Positions 44,287-57,063 of a stretch of DNA of 64,000 nt are shown here, one piece after another. The DNA is taken from positions 15,252,001 through 15,316,000 of the forward strand of contig NC_087096.1 of the NCBI RefSeq assembly GCF_963855985.1, written 5' to 3'. Below the pieces are notes generated by a model. That model was not told the origin of the DNA and searched no databases. It worked only from the letters and a program-made list of their open reading frames with translations. Each line of letters begins with the position of its first letter. Position 1 is the stretch's first letter. Made by a program: the position numbers and the translations under genes. The stretch comes from Ostrinia nubilalis. Lineage: Eukaryota > Arthropoda > Insecta > Lepidoptera > Crambidae.

Positions 44287-44459
44287 TAATATTATTATCA
44301 TTTATTAATTGATAAGATTACCTACATAGTCTGAACCATATTCTCTCTATTTATTAGATACCTAACGTCTCTATCATCACTTCCAGAAAATAATCGGGTA
44401 GCGCTGAAAATAGATGGCTGAAGAAACTCACGCCAAACGATGCTTGCTTAAGCGAAGCA

Positions 44460-44571
44460 GCAAATCGAACGTACAGCGTTAAATAGAGCTCTGTGATTGG
44501 TTCGTGTGTCACCCTGTGCGTCCACGCGCCCTGTGAGTACTCATAGTAATGTTTGTAAATACGGGCGTTCA
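44460..44571 (-). repeat. Dispersed repeat, partner at 16750-16873
   Basis: GAGCTCTGTGATTGGTTCGTGTGT and flanking words complement 16750-16873. Confidence 0.55.
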
Positions 44572-46038
44572 GTAACTTTCGTGAGCCATTTTTGACTGCA
44601 TGGAAGTACAATTTACAAAATATCTATGAATCAAAACTTAGGCAACCCGAAGTATAAGTTAGATTTTTAATATAACCCAGTCAGCCGCTTTCAGTCACTT
44701 TACTAGAAACAATGCTCAATAACTCCATGTCATGTGACGTCACTCGTATAGTATACATGGCAAGATACACACTCCAGTTGAATTTGGAACCTTAAGCGCT
44801 TGTGATAAAGTTGACCAGTGGGGAAACTAGTGCGGAATTGTGTTCCACAAGTGACATGGTCGCGCGTCACTTGATGGAATCCAATGGTATTTCAAATTGG
44901 AACAGTTATTTTTCCTGACACTTGTTATTAGATTTTTGGATCAGAACTGGTAGTATGTAAGGTTAGCATACATACTGAGAGTTTTCCGCGTGATATGACA
45001 TAGTTACATACCCGCATCTGTTTGTATTGATCTGGGTCTTCTCTATGTTAGTATGTATGTGTAAAAATATCATTGCTAGTTATTTTCTTGAGGTCATCAG
45101 TCCATTGAGCTAGAGTTCGATAGCCGAGTCCATGACCTTACAAATATTTGAGCATTTTTATCATAACATAATTCTTTCTGTTTGTCTTAAACTTCGTTAG
45201 AGCAATATACACGAGCCGCGATAATCAAATTTGCTAAATTCACCTAAAATTCAAACTTCAGAGGAAGTTTATTAACTCCGCGAAAATATCCACATAATTA
45301 AATCAAATTGAAACGCCAATTTCTCAGAGCTGTTTCTTTAAACGACACACTAAAACACAGGCTTTAATTTAACTTTAAGTCTTGACATTAAATGCAGACT
45401 CGGATTTTGACACAGATTTGGACAATCGGCCTTGAACAAAGCCGCAGTTATAAGTCCAGCAGTGGGCTCGACCAACTTATTTGTGGGAAAATTAAATCAA
45501 GCAACAGTTTGGTAAGGGTTTTTTTTAGTGTAAGTTTGTTATTCACTTCTACGTTTGTTAGAATTACGCCCATGCACATACTAGTTGATTTTGTATGGCA
45601 AAGACAAAAGTGGTGACTTTTTTTCTAACTCACTTGACTTAATTATTTTACGTTTTAAAAGTACCAGTACTTTAATTTAGCTCCCAATTGAAACTAACTT
45701 GGTTTTGAGGGCTGGAATTAAGTTTTTTTTAATCTGTAATATTATAATTGTTTCTTCGAGCTATCGCCACAGAATAAGTAATAGTACAGGTACAGAAGGA
45801 TTACTCCGCAAGACGATTTAAATAAATGCGAGTCTTGCTACGACGCGATACAGTGGAATTCAGCTCGCACAGCACTACGTACCTACAATTTTATTCACCT
45901 ACAAGTTTTGTCTCTTTCTATCGCGTGCCTTTGAACTCTTCTTACGCTGTTAGGGTTGCTGTCTAGTGAAAAAATAATTAATCTACTTATTTGTAATGAG
46001 GTACGTATGTAGGTAAGTATGCATTCATTATGGAAAAC

Positions 46039-46096
46039 CTTGGGAGAGGCCTTTGTCCAGCAGTGGACGTCATTTGGCTGAAACGAACGAACGCAT
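46039..46096 (+). repeat. RTE 3' tail
   Basis: GGGAGAGGCCTTTGTCCAGC and GCTGAAACGAACGAACG, the last RTE codons and a GAAC-type tail. Confidence 0.75.
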
Positions 46097-46470
46097 TCTG
46101 AGCAGTAGTCATAGTAGGTTAGGTTCCTATACTATCCTAAGAATTATTGATTACCTACATGGCCAACATACCTTTCAGCATCTTTGGGAAGCGAAAAAAA
46201 AAAGATGAATCCGGTAGATTTCTTTTCGAATTTAAACACCCAAACGCCGCACAATATTTCTTTCTCTTTATGTTCATTTTTAAATAATACTTCGATCATA
46301 GAATTATAATCATACTACAACGCACGCCAGCGTCCTGACGGGCGCGCGCGTGACACTCGACTGATATAATACCCGCCGGCGGGGCGCTTCGCTGTAGGTA
46401 ATTATCGGATGTACCGCGTGGAGTGAGCCAGGCCTGCTATCGCTTAATGAATTGAATACTTGATCCATTC

Positions 46471-46734
46471 TCGGCCGTTTGGTGTAGTGGTCCAGAACGG
46501 ACTTCTATGCCGAGAGATCCCGGGTTCGGTTCCCGGCCGGGCAGAAATTGAAATGATGAATTTTAATTTCTGTGACGGGTCTGGGTGTTACTCTATGTAT
46601 AATATGTATGTATTAAAAAAAAGTATATAAGTAGTTATATCCGTTAAGCTAGCACTAACACAAGCATTAAGTTGCTTACTTTGGGGCTAACTGGCGCTGT
46701 GTAAAATTGTCCAAAGATTTATTTATTTTATTCC
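46471..46734 (+). repeat. tRNA-headed SINE
   Basis: The head GGCCGTTTGGTGTAGTGGTC has a Pol III box A (TGGTGTAGTGG), and GGGTTCGGTTCCC is box B, about 45 bp apart. A tRNA-unrelated body follows (GCAGAAATTGAAATGATG, GTGACGGGTCTGGGTGTTAC), then an AT-rich tail ending against the MITE at 46737. It is not a tRNA gene: the anticodon arm and acceptor pairing are not kept. Confidence 0.8.
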
Positions 46735-46736
46735 TA

Positions 46737-46999
46737 CAGGGTGTTAGGTAAATGGGTATATGAGCCGACACTAGCCCATGTTAACATGGTCATATAAATG
46801 GTATAGTGAAGTCAGAAAATTGATATCTTCATTTTAATTAATTTAATTTTCATACAAATCGGATTTTGTCAAATTTATTTTGTATGAGAATTAAAAAAAT
46901 AAAATGATGATATCAAATTTCTGACTTCACCATACCATTTATATGCAAATGTTAACATGGGCTAGTGTCGGCTCATATACCCATTTACCTAACACCCTG
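46737..46999. mobile_element. Foldback MITE, CAGGGTGTTAGGTAAATGGG ends, TA target
   Basis: 263 bp with arms of about 110 bp (GAGCCGACACTAGCCCATGT and complement). TA at 46735-46736 and 47000-47001. It was inserted at the 3' end of the SINE. Confidence 0.85.
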
Positions 47000-48247
47000 T
47001 ATATCCTGGATAGATCGCTTTATTGACCATCTAACCCAGATCTTTAGGTCACTACATTTCTGTGAACTTAATTGGATTACTTTAAAATCGCGGTCACAGT
47101 ACAGTACAATTGTAGGTTTTATTTCGTTTAGGCCAAGGAAATTTTTCATCAGTCTTCATCCCCATTAGGGTTACACTCCACTGGCACGCGCCCAAATGCA
47201 AGCGATAAAAAATCCCTGGACGTTATTGGAAGATTAATTTTTGGGAATTGTAGCTTAAGTGGATCACGAAAATGGGTAGGAATTAAAAATATTGCAGTTT
47301 AGATTATTACAAATTATGAAAGCAGTTTTGGCGTTCCAAAATAATTATACAATGAATCGTGTCACTACTATCTGACTTCATAATTTTGGAATGAAATGAA
47401 AACATTTATTTCTTGGAAAGTGGTAGAATAAGATATTCAATGATAGGAAGATTGTATTTAAAACAAGATCACCGAAGCTTGTATCCGAGCACTTTTTATC
47501 ACTATAGTACTTTGACCTTTCTAGGACCCATAACTTCAAGAGATGGCAGCGGCTGAATGAATACTTCTTAAAATCGTTCAGAATTTTTGATGAAACCTGC
47601 AACATTACTGTATGGAGAAGCTCCGTTACTTTTACCTTTCTTTTCTCAACTTTTAAATGAAATTACAAAAATATTTAAGCTCAAAATATATCGTTAATGG
47701 CAAAACCGTGTCCACGTCACGTCTGACAGCCAGGATTAAAGGCAGCAGTCCACTGCTGGCGCGCTTCCAAACGAGCAACAAACTCGCCAAGGACGCATCG
47801 CGATTTGTGCGTTGTAAAACTTCGTTATGATTGAGGGGGCGTAATATCGCTTCGTAGCTTTCAATGTGGACGACGGTCTTTATTGTTGATTGATCTCACG
47901 TACTTTGTAAGGTTTGAGTATGAGTATTTTTGAGGAATTTCTTTTGATATGCAGAACGGGATTTTAGATAGTGTAACTAACGCCGTAACTACCCTAATGT
48001 AAACAGAATGAAGTAATGTCTGATGCACAAATTACTAATAGTCCCTCGTACCTACTACTATACTATGTTTGTATATGTTTTCGACCAGCGTTCGTCAGAG
48101 ACAATCGACACCATCACCATTCGGCTTTTGCTGCTTGATTGCGTTTAAGGAATCCCGGTTGCGATTGTGGGTCCAGTCCAGGCGAGCAAAATAGAGGTTG
48201 AATTGGAATTTGGACGAACGTTAATAATATACTAATTTATGTATCTA

Positions 48248-48504
48248 CTAGCTTTCCGCCCGCGGCTTCGCCCGCGTGGAATTTTGTCTGTCACAGAAAA
48301 ACTTTATCGCGCGCGTCCCTGTTTCAAAAACCGGGATAAAAACTATCCTATGTTCTTTCCCGGGACTCAAACTATCTCTATGCCAAATTTCATCAAAATC
48401 GGTTGCGAGGTTTAAGCGGGAAAGCGTAACAGACAGACAGACAGACAGAGAGACAGACAGACAGACAGACAGAGTTACTTTCGCATTTATAATATTAGTT
48501 GGGA
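48248..48504 (-). mobile_element. Lep1-like Helitron
   Basis: CTAGCTTTCCGCCCGCGGC (complement of the 3' end) to TAATATTAGTTGGGA (complement of the 5' end), flanked by A|T. A long GACA/GTCT microsatellite is present. Confidence 0.85.
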
Positions 48505-49021
48505 TAAGGTTAGACGCTTCTATTACAAGTAGTTACCTTTAAAATCAATCAGCTAATCAATCTATGGATCGCAACGAGGAAACTGTAGTAGCCCACCACT
48601 TTGAAACGAATAATTTATTTTCCTCGAAAATCATCATCTCGATAATCATAAATCCGTTACCAGCTCAAAATCACTCCCATTTACCAGGAATCATTCATCA
48701 TTCAATTCCGAATCATAATATTTGATTGGCTCTAGCCTCTGCATGAAGTATCAAACTATCAAGCATGATAATAAAATTACGCTTTGCCTTGTTAGTTTCA
48801 GTTCGCTTAGGAAATCAAATATTCAGTAATTATTAGGTTACATTGAATTAGGTACCTACATGTTAATTGATCACATAGAAATAGTTGTAATCAAGTATGG
48901 ACTCGTGTACGCTCACAGAGATGCATTCACGATAAAATATGCCCGGAAAAATCGGGCGCTTGCTTGAACTAAAAGACGCACAGCGCCATCTGTTATCCAA
49001 ATTTGCAAACAATAATTGCAA

Positions 49022-49113
49022 TTAGGTTTTGTTAGCAGATCTGAACTTACCGATCTGTAATTGCAAATCATTACTTACAGATCGGTAAGTTCAGATCTGC
49101 TAACAAAACCTAA
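49022..49113. repeat. Hairpin at the junction of the tandem duplication
   Basis: 49022-49056 (TTAGGTTTTGTTAGCAGATC...) and 49079-49113 are exact reverse complements of 35 bp with a 22-bp spacer. The right arm (49079-49113) belongs to neither repeat copy: it is filler DNA. Copy 2 lacks it at its own end (after 55725). Confidence 0.95.
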
Positions 49114-49504
49114 GATAAGACCTCACAGACGTTACAACGTTTTATCGCAGCGAACGCGTGTTTGGGGATCGTCTTTTTTGACGACTGGCAAATGGAGTAT
49201 TGTGCTGTATTTTTTCATAATACCTACATATTTTGCTTGAGAGCTGTAACAAATTAAGGTGAGAAGAGACTAGAGTATTTTTATGTAATGTAACGTTCTT
49301 ATAAATGGTACAATACAGGTAAAATGTACAACATTTGGTTTGTGAAAGGATGAACACTAGTAGAACATATCATAGAGCGGCTTGTTCAAGTAAATGCTTT
49401 AGTCTATACTCAGCATAAAGTTAATCACAGTTAATCTCAGCTGAAAGATGCACAGTAAACACGACCGAGTTTTGGGTGAAAAAAGCGGGAAATCGTGCTT
49501 CTTT

Positions 49505-49830
49505 GTGGTCTTCAATGGGGGTTTACGTCCAACAGTGGACTGCTGTTGACTAAAATAATAATTTTACCGTAGAATCGCTAAAATCAAGTGGCAGTGGGCG
49601 AGGCACATAGCTCGGAGAGCTGATGGCTGCGGGGGCAGAAAAGTTCTCGAGAGGCGACCACGAGCCGAATGACGAGTGTGGGCAGGTCTTCCACTAGGTG
49701 GACCGACGATCTGGTGAAGGTTACGGCAGGTGGCTAGATGCGGGCGGCGCAGGACCGGTCTTTGTCGAAATCATTGGGGGAGGTCTTTGTCCAGCAGTGG
49801 ACGTCATTCGGATGAAACCAACGAACGAAT
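49505..49830 (+). mobile_element. RTE 3' fragments (duplicate)
   Basis: Same as 42858-43183. Confidence 0.75.
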
Positions 49831-50200
49831 GGTTTTAACATTTTTAGCGCTAAAAGTCGCAACTAGAACAAAATTTTTGATAACTTGAAATTAAATTGCA
49901 AATATTATGATGATGATGACTGGAGTTTGACCCACTTAAATTGAAATGTCAGTTTTGCATATTGTCAGAACATGTAGTGGAAATACAGTAATATTATTAC
50001 AGCAGATCAAGTGGTACACTAAAGCCATTTAATTAATTTCTGCCTAATTAATTAATTAGCTTTGACATTGTAATGATTAGTATTGAGTGGCATTCATTAT
50101 TATTGGAATACTAATATTGTATTGACCTATTAATTGATTCGAGGTATTTAACAAGATACATTTTAGGAACAAGAATTTTTCCCTGACCCATTGAAATAAT

Positions 50201-50375
50201 CATCATCATCATCATTTCAGCCACAGGACGTCCACTGCTGAACATAGGCCTCCCCCAATGACTTCCACATTGCACGGTTGGCCTTCCTGCTACCTTTATC
50301 AGGTCGTCGGTTCACCTTGTGGGTGGACGTCCTACGCTGCATTTTCCGATACGTGGCTTCCACTCCAGAACCGAA
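50201..50375 (-). mobile_element. RTE 3' end (duplicate)
   Basis: Same as 43554-43728, with the same CATTGAAATAAT flanks. Confidence 0.85.
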
Positions 50376-50437
50376 CATTGAAATAATAAATTAATAATAA
50401 TGTTGATTTATTTAAAATAGTATCATTTATTTTTTGA

Positions 50438-50933
50438 CTAGCGGCCGCTCGCGACTTCGTGCGCGTGGATCTCGTTTTACCCCCACTTCATCTATCTTAC
50501 GCGGTTTAGATTTTTTCATACAAATGTTTTTTCCCGCTAACTCCCGTTCCCGTGGGAATTTTGCAATATCCTGTTGCAACTAAGCTTTAAGTTTACTAAG
50601 GTACCTGCATGCCAAATTTCAAGCGTCTAACTTAAGCTGTTTAGATTTTTCGTACAAAAAGATTTTCCCGCTAATTCCCGTTCCCGTGGGAATTCCTTAG
50701 TATCGTATAACCTGCCCAGGAGTATGAAGAATAATTGTTCCAAGTTTCGTTAAAATCCGTCAAGTGGTTTTTGTTTCTATAAGGAACATACAGACAGAAA
50801 GACAAAAATTTTACTGATTGCATTTTTGGCATCAGTATCGATCACTAATCACCCCCTGATAGTTATTTTGAAAATATATTTCATGTACAGAATTGACTTC
50901 TCTACAGATTTATTATAAGTAGCTATAGATAGA
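50438..50933 (-). mobile_element. Helitron, second family (duplicate)
   Basis: Same as 43791-44286, except T at 50739 where copy 1 has A at 44092. Confidence 0.75.
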
Positions 50934-51106
50934 TAATATTATTATCATTTATTAATTGATAAGATTACCTACATAGTCTGAACCATATTCTCTCTATTTA
51001 TTAGATACCTAACGTCTCTATCATCACTTCCAGAAAATAATCGGGTAGCGCTGAAAATAGATGGCTGAAGAAACTCACGCCAAACGATGCTTGCTTAAGC
51101 GAAGCA

Positions 51107-51218
51107 GCAAATCGAACGTACAGCGTTAAATAGAGCTCTGTGATTGGTTCGTGTGTCACCCTGTGCGTCCACGCGCCCTGTGAGTACTCATAGTAATGTT
51201 TGTAAATACGGGCGTTCA
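51107..51218 (-). repeat. Dispersed repeat (duplicate)
   Basis: Same as 44460-44571. Confidence 0.55.
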
Positions 51219-52685
51219 GTAACTTTCGTGAGCCATTTTTGACTGCATGGAAGTACAATTTACAAAATATCTATGAATCAAAACTTAGGCAACCCGAAGT
51301 ATAAGTTAGATTTTTAATATAACCCAGTCAGCCGCTTTCAGTCACTTTACTAGAAACAATGCTCAATAACTCCATGTCATGTGACGTCACTCGTATAGTA
51401 TACATGGCAAGATACACACTCCAGTTGAATTTGGAACCTTAAGCGCTTGTGATAAAGTTGACCAGTGGGGAAACTAGTGCGGAATTGTGTTCCACAAGTG
51501 ACATGGTCGCGCGTCACTTGATGGAATCCAATGGTATTTCAAATTGGAACAGTTATTTTTCCTGACACTTGTTATTAGATTTTTGGATCAGAACTGGTAG
51601 TATGTAAGGTTAGCATACATACTGAGAGTTTTCCGCGTGATATGACATAGTTACATACCCGCATCTGTTTGTATTGATCTGGGTCTTCTCTATGTTAGTA
51701 TGTATGTGTAAAAATATCATTGCTAGTTATTTTCTTGAGGTCATCAGTCCATTGAGCTAGAGTTCGATAGCCGAGTCCATGACCTTACAAATATTTGAGC
51801 ATTTTTATCATAACATAATTCTTTCTGTTTGTCTTAAACTTCGTTAGAGCAATATACACGAGCCGCGATAATCAAATTTGCTAAATTCACCTAAAATTCA
51901 AACTTCAGAGGAAGTTTATTAACTCCGCGAAAATATCCACATAATTAAATCAAATTGAAACGCCAATTTCTCAGAGCTGTTTCTTTAAACGACACACTAA
52001 AACACAGGCTTTAATTTAACTTTAAGTCTTGACATTAAATGCAGACTCGGATTTTGACACAGATTTGGACAATCGGCCTTGAACAAAGCCGCAGTTATAA
52101 GTCCAGCAGTGGGCTCGACCAACTTATTTGTGGGAAAATTAAATCAAGCAACAGTTTGGTAAGGGTTTTTTTTAGTGTAAGTTTGTTATTCACTTCTACG
52201 TTTGTTAGAATTACGCCCATGCACATACTAGTTGATTTTGTATGGCAAAGACAAAAGTGGTGACTTTTTTTCTAACTCACTTGACTTAATTATTTTACGT
52301 TTTAAAAGTACCAGTACTTTAATTTAGCTCCCAATTGAAACTAACTTGGTTTTGAGGGCTGGAATTAAGTTTTTTTTAATCTGTAATATTATAATTGTTT
52401 CTTCGAGCTATCGCCACAGAATAAGTAATAGTACAGGTACAGAAGGATTACTCCGCAAGACGATTTAAATAAATGCGAGTCTTGCTACGACGCGATACAG
52501 TGGAATTCAGCTCGCACAGCACTACGTACCTACAATTTTATTCACCTACAAGTTTTGTCTCTTTCTATCGCGTGCCTTTGAACTCTTCTTACGCTGTTAG
52601 GGTTGCTGTCTAGTGAAAAAATAATTAATCTACTTATTTGTAATGAGGTACGTATGTAGGTAAGTATGCATTCATTATGGAAAAC

Positions 52686-52743
52686 CTTGGGAGAGGCCTT
52701 TGTCCAGCAGTGGACGTCATTTGGCTGAAACGAACGAACGCAT
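52686..52743 (+). repeat. RTE 3' tail (duplicate)
   Basis: Same as 46039-46096. Confidence 0.75.
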
Positions 52744-53117
52744 TCTGAGCAGTAGTCATAGTAGGTTAGGTTCCTATACTATCCTAAGAATTATTGATTA
52801 CCTACATGGCCAACATACCTTTCAGCATCTTTGGGAAGCGAAAAAAAAAAGATGAATCCGGTAGATTTCTTTTCGAATTTAAACACCCAAACGCCGCACA
52901 ATATTTCTTTCTCTTTATGTTCATTTTTAAATAATACTTCGATCATAGAATTATAATCATACTACAACGCACGCCAGCGTCCTGACGGGCGCGCGCGTGA
53001 CACTCGACTGATATAATACCCGCCGGCGGGGCGCTTCGCTGTAGGTAATTATCGGATGTACCGCGTGGAGTGAGCCAGGCCTGCTATCGCTTAATGAATT
53101 GAATACTTGATCCATTC

Positions 53118-53381
53118 TCGGCCGTTTGGTGTAGTGGTCCAGAACGGACTTCTATGCCGAGAGATCCCGGGTTCGGTTCCCGGCCGGGCAGAAATTGAAA
53201 TGATGAATTTTAATTTCTGTGACGGGTCTGGGTGTTACTCTATGTATAATATGTATGTATTAAAAAAAAGTATATAAGTAGTTATATCCGTTAAGCTAGC
53301 ACTAACACAAGCATTAAGTTGCTTACTTTGGGGCTAACTGGCGCTGTGTAAAATTGTCCAAAGATTTATTTATTTTATTCC
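53118..53381 (+). repeat. tRNA-headed SINE (duplicate)
   Basis: Same as 46471-46734, with the box A and box B words intact. Confidence 0.8.
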
Positions 53382-53383
53382 TA

Positions 53384-53646
53384 CAGGGTGTTAGGTAAAT
53401 GGGTATATGAGCCGACACTAGCCCATGTTAACATGGTCATATAAATGGTATAGTGAAGTCAGAAAATTGATATCTTCATTTTAATTAATTTAATTTTCAT
53501 ACAAATCGGATTTTGTCAAATTTATTTTGTATGAGAATTAAAAAAATAAAATGATGATATCAAATTTCTGACTTCACCATACCATTTATATGCAAATGTT
53601 AACATGGGCTAGTGTCGGCTCATATACCCATTTACCTAACACCCTG
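53384..53646. mobile_element. Foldback MITE (duplicate)
   Basis: Same as 46737-46999, TA on both sides. Confidence 0.85.
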
Positions 53647-54894
53647 TATATCCTGGATAGATCGCTTTATTGACCATCTAACCCAGATCTTTAGGTCACT
53701 ACATTTCTGTGAACTTAATTGGATTACTTTAAAATCGCGGTCACAGTACAGTACAATTGTAGGTTTTATTTCGTTTAGGCCAAGGAAATTTTTCATCAGT
53801 CTTCATCCCCATTAGGGTTACACTCCACTGGCACGCGCCCAAATGCAAGCGATAAAAAATCCCTGGACGTTATTGGAAGATTAATTTTTGGGAATTGTAG
53901 CTTAAGTGGATCACGAAAATGGGTAGGAATTAAAAATATTGCAGTTTAGATTATTACAAATTATGAAAGCAGTTTTGGCGTTCCAAAATAATTATACAAT
54001 GAATCGTGTCACTACTATCTGACTTCATAATTTTGGAATGAAATGAAAACATTTATTTCTTGGAAAGTGGTAGAATAAGATATTCAATGATAGGAAGATT
54101 GTATTTAAAACAAGATCACCGAAGCTTGTATCCGAGCACTTTTTATCACTATAGTACTTTGACCTTTCTAGGACCCATAACTTCAAGAGATGGCAGCGGC
54201 TGAATGAATACTTCTTAAAATCGTTCAGAATTTTTGATGAAACCTGCAACATTACTGTATGGAGAAGCTCCGTTACTTTTACCTTTCTTTTCTCAACTTT
54301 TAAATGAAATTACAAAAATATTTAAGCTCAAAATATATCGTTAATGGCAAAACCGTGTCCACGTCACGTCTGACAGCCAGGATTAAAGGCAGCAGTCCAC
54401 TGCTGGCGCGCTTCCAAACGAGCAACAAACTCGCCAAGGACGCATCGCGATTTGTGCGTTGTAAAACTTCGTTATGATTGAGGGGGCGTAATATCGCTTC
54501 GTAGCTTTCAATGTGGACGACGGTCTTTATTGTTGATTGATCTCACGTACTTTGTAAGGTTTGAGTATGAGTATTTTTGAGGAATTTCTTTTGATATGCA
54601 GAACGGGATTTTAGATAGTGTAACTAACGCCGTAACTACCCTAATGTAAACAGAATGAAGTAATGTCTGATGCACAAATTACTAATAGTCCCTCGTACCT
54701 ACTACTATACTATGTTTGTATATGTTTTCGACCAGCGTTCGTCAGAGACAATCGACACCATCACCATTCGGCTTTTGCTGCTTGATTGCGTTTAAGGAAT
54801 CCCGGTTGCGATTGTGGGTCCAGTCCAGGCGAGCAAAATAGAGGTTGAATTGGAATTTGGACGAACGTTAATAATATACTAATTTATGTATCTA

Positions 54895-55151
54895 CTAGCT
54901 TTCCGCCCGCGGCTTCGCCCGCGTGGAATTTTGTCTGTCACAGAAAAACTTTATCGCGCGCGTCCCTGTTTCAAAAACCGGGATAAAAACTATCCTATGT
55001 TCTTTCCCGGGACTCAAACTATCTCTATGCCAAATTTCATCAAAATCGGTTGCGAGGTTTAAGCGGGAAAGCGTAACAGACAGACAGACAGACAGAGAGA
55101 CAGACAGACAGACAGACAGAGTTACTTTCGCATTTATAATATTAGTTGGGA
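54895..55151 (-). mobile_element. Lep1-like Helitron (duplicate)
   Basis: Same as 48248-48504. Confidence 0.85.
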
Positions 55152-55725
55152 TAAGGTTAGACGCTTCTATTACAAGTAGTTACCTTTAAAATCAATCAGC
55201 TAATCAATCTATGGATCGCAACGAGGAAACTGTAGTAGCCCACCACTTTGAAACGAATAATTTATTTTCCTCGAAAATCATCATCTCGATAATCATAAAT
55301 CCGTTACCAGCTCAAAATCACTCCCATTTACCAGGAATCATTCATCATTCAATTCCGAATCATAATATTTGATTGGCTCTAGCCTCTGCATGAAGTATCA
55401 AACTATCAAGCATGATAATAAAATTACGCTTTGCCTTGTTAGTTTCAGTTCGCTTAGGAAATCAAATATTCAGTAATTATTAGGTTACATTGAATTAGGT
55501 ACCTACATGTTAATTGATCACATAGAAATAGTTGTAATCAAGTATGGACTCGTGTACGCTCACAGAGATGCATTCACGATAAAATATGCCCGGAAAAATC
55601 GGGCGCTTGCTTGAACTAAAAGACGCACAGCGCCATCTGTTATCCAAATTTGCAAACAATAATTGCAATTAGGTTTTGTTAGCAGATCTGAACTTACCGA
55701 TCTGTAATTGCAAATCATTACTTAC

Positions 55726-56033
55726 CTACCTGTCATCATAATAGAGTTTCTTATAGAGCGGCAGATGAGAATGCGTTCCTGAAATCTGTCATACTTACTG
55801 TAGTACAGATTAAAAATTGACTCAGACATTACACGAGTATGCCAAGTCGATACAGTCATCAGTCTCACGAGCCGGCCATTCGTCAAGCCGAGTTTCACAT
55901 GAACTAATTGATAGTGCGGTACCAAACCATCAATAATGCGGTGTATCCTGAATGGACGATGAAATAAACTGGGCCTAATGTTGCGGCCAAATTAATTTGG
56001 TCCAGTGGCTCAATATTTAAGGAATTAAAAAAA
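55726..56033. other. Intergenic, nothing recognised
   Basis: Unique sequence beyond the duplication. No gene. Confidence 0.4.
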
Positions 56034-56241
56034 GGGTTAGTAGTCGTTTCGCACGAATGTATTAAACGTATTAAAATCACGTGCGAATCGACTCCTTCGA
56101 GAACTAGTAATCTCATACTACTAGTTCTCGAAGGAGTCGATTAGCACGCGATTTTAATAAATCCGGGCGAAACGCCTACTAAAAAATATTATATTGAGAG
56201 TGGACATTTCGCACATTCGTGCGAAACTACTACTAACCCAA
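56034..56241. mobile_element. MITE with GGGTTAGTAGT ends and an internal perfect hairpin
   Basis: The outer ends read inward GGGTTAGTAGTCGTTTCGCA and GGGTTAGTAGTAGTTTCGCA. In the middle, CGACTCCTTCGAGAACTAGTA (56088-56108) meets its exact complement after 6-7 bp. A-runs lie on both sides, so no TSD can be read. Confidence 0.7.
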
Positions 56242-56289
56242 AAAAAAACTGTAAATATACCAAATACCTCAGTATAAGGCCAGTACCAA

Positions 56290-56352
56290 GTACCTCGTTC
56301 AGCAGTGGATATCCTATGGCTGAGATGATGATGATGATGATGATGATGATGA
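56290..56352 (+). repeat. RTE 3' tail
   Basis: CAGCAGTGGATATCCTATGG then a (GAT)n tail of about ten units. Confidence 0.75.
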
Positions 56353-56531
56353 CCTATGTAAACAAAATCGTGGGATCCAGTAAAATTTACGGAACTCGGC
56401 AAACTAAATTAAATAACTCGCATTTGGTCAATTTTGACCGCATGAACTAATATTAATACCCTAAACAAAAACAAATAAAGCAAAATATACAGTTTAAAGT
56501 TCGCCTAATGTTAATATTTTGGCATTGAAGT

Positions 56532-56656
56532 GTAACCCCCTTACTAATAAAACTTACACGCTCGGTGATCAGTGTTTTAAAGTGACGTTTAGTATAGAAA
56601 TGTCATTTTAAAACAGTGATCAACAACTGTGTAACTTTTTATTAGTAAGGGGGTTA
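56532..56656. mobile_element. Foldback MITE with TAACCCCCTTACTAATAA ends
   Basis: The ends TAACCCCCTTACTAATAAAA and TTTTTATTAGTAAGGGGGTTA are inverted. Inner arms TGATCAGTGTTTTAAA.. / TTTAAAACAGTGATCA. Related to the AGTTACACC MITEs at 26767 and 35332. Confidence 0.75.
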
Positions 56657-57063
56657 ATAAATAAATAAATACAGTCAAAACATTGACGCTGATATGTCAA
56701 GCTGTAGTTAGTAGGTACTCGTATATTTTGGCAATTAGGCTAAGTTGTCACTCATGTAGCATTAGCGATAAGAGCCTTAGCCTGTACGGTGAAATAATAC
56801 TCCAGCGAGTGACCATTACAGTGACTGGTCACCTAGAGGGTTAAGTGTGCACATAAATAAATAATGAATAGTGAGTTACTAATGAACAATTTTTATTTGT
56901 TTTTGCAGTGTAAAATAAGAGGTCAATGTTCTAATGTCCAAAGTTTGATTCTAAAGTGGTCCACATCCGAGGAAGAACCAATTCCTAATTTGGTTTCTTT
57001 TGTTTTTTTTTTCAGAAACTTTTCAATAATTGATATTAGGCTGCCACAATAGTGACGTACTAA

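Larger units (their letters stand above)
42467..49078. repeat. Segmental tandem duplication, copy 1 (6612 bp)
   Basis: Corresponds position by position to 49114-55725 with a constant offset of 6647. I saw one substitution (A at 44092, T at 50739) and no indel in the parts compared. It begins GATAAGACCTCACAGACG. It carries shared RTE, Helitron, SINE and MITE insertions, so it arose after them. It holds no recognisable gene. Confidence 0.95.
49114..55725. repeat. Segmental tandem duplication, copy 2 (6612 bp)
   Basis: Copy of 42467-49078 at +6647. It ends CAAATCATTACTTAC, then unique sequence begins (CTACCTGTCATC). Contents as in copy 1. Confidence 0.95.

Noticed and set aside
46471..46545. 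Possible tRNA gene (box A and box B present)
   Set aside because: No proper cloverleaf. The sequence continues into a conserved SINE body and recurs at 6036 and 53118.
42467..55725. Dismissing the duplication as a pure assembly artefact
   Set aside because: The 35-bp inverted filler and at least one substitution speak for a real event, though raw reads are still needed.
56154..56402. Poly-histidine peptide on the minus strand
   Set aside because: It comes from the (GAT)n tail of an RTE fragment.
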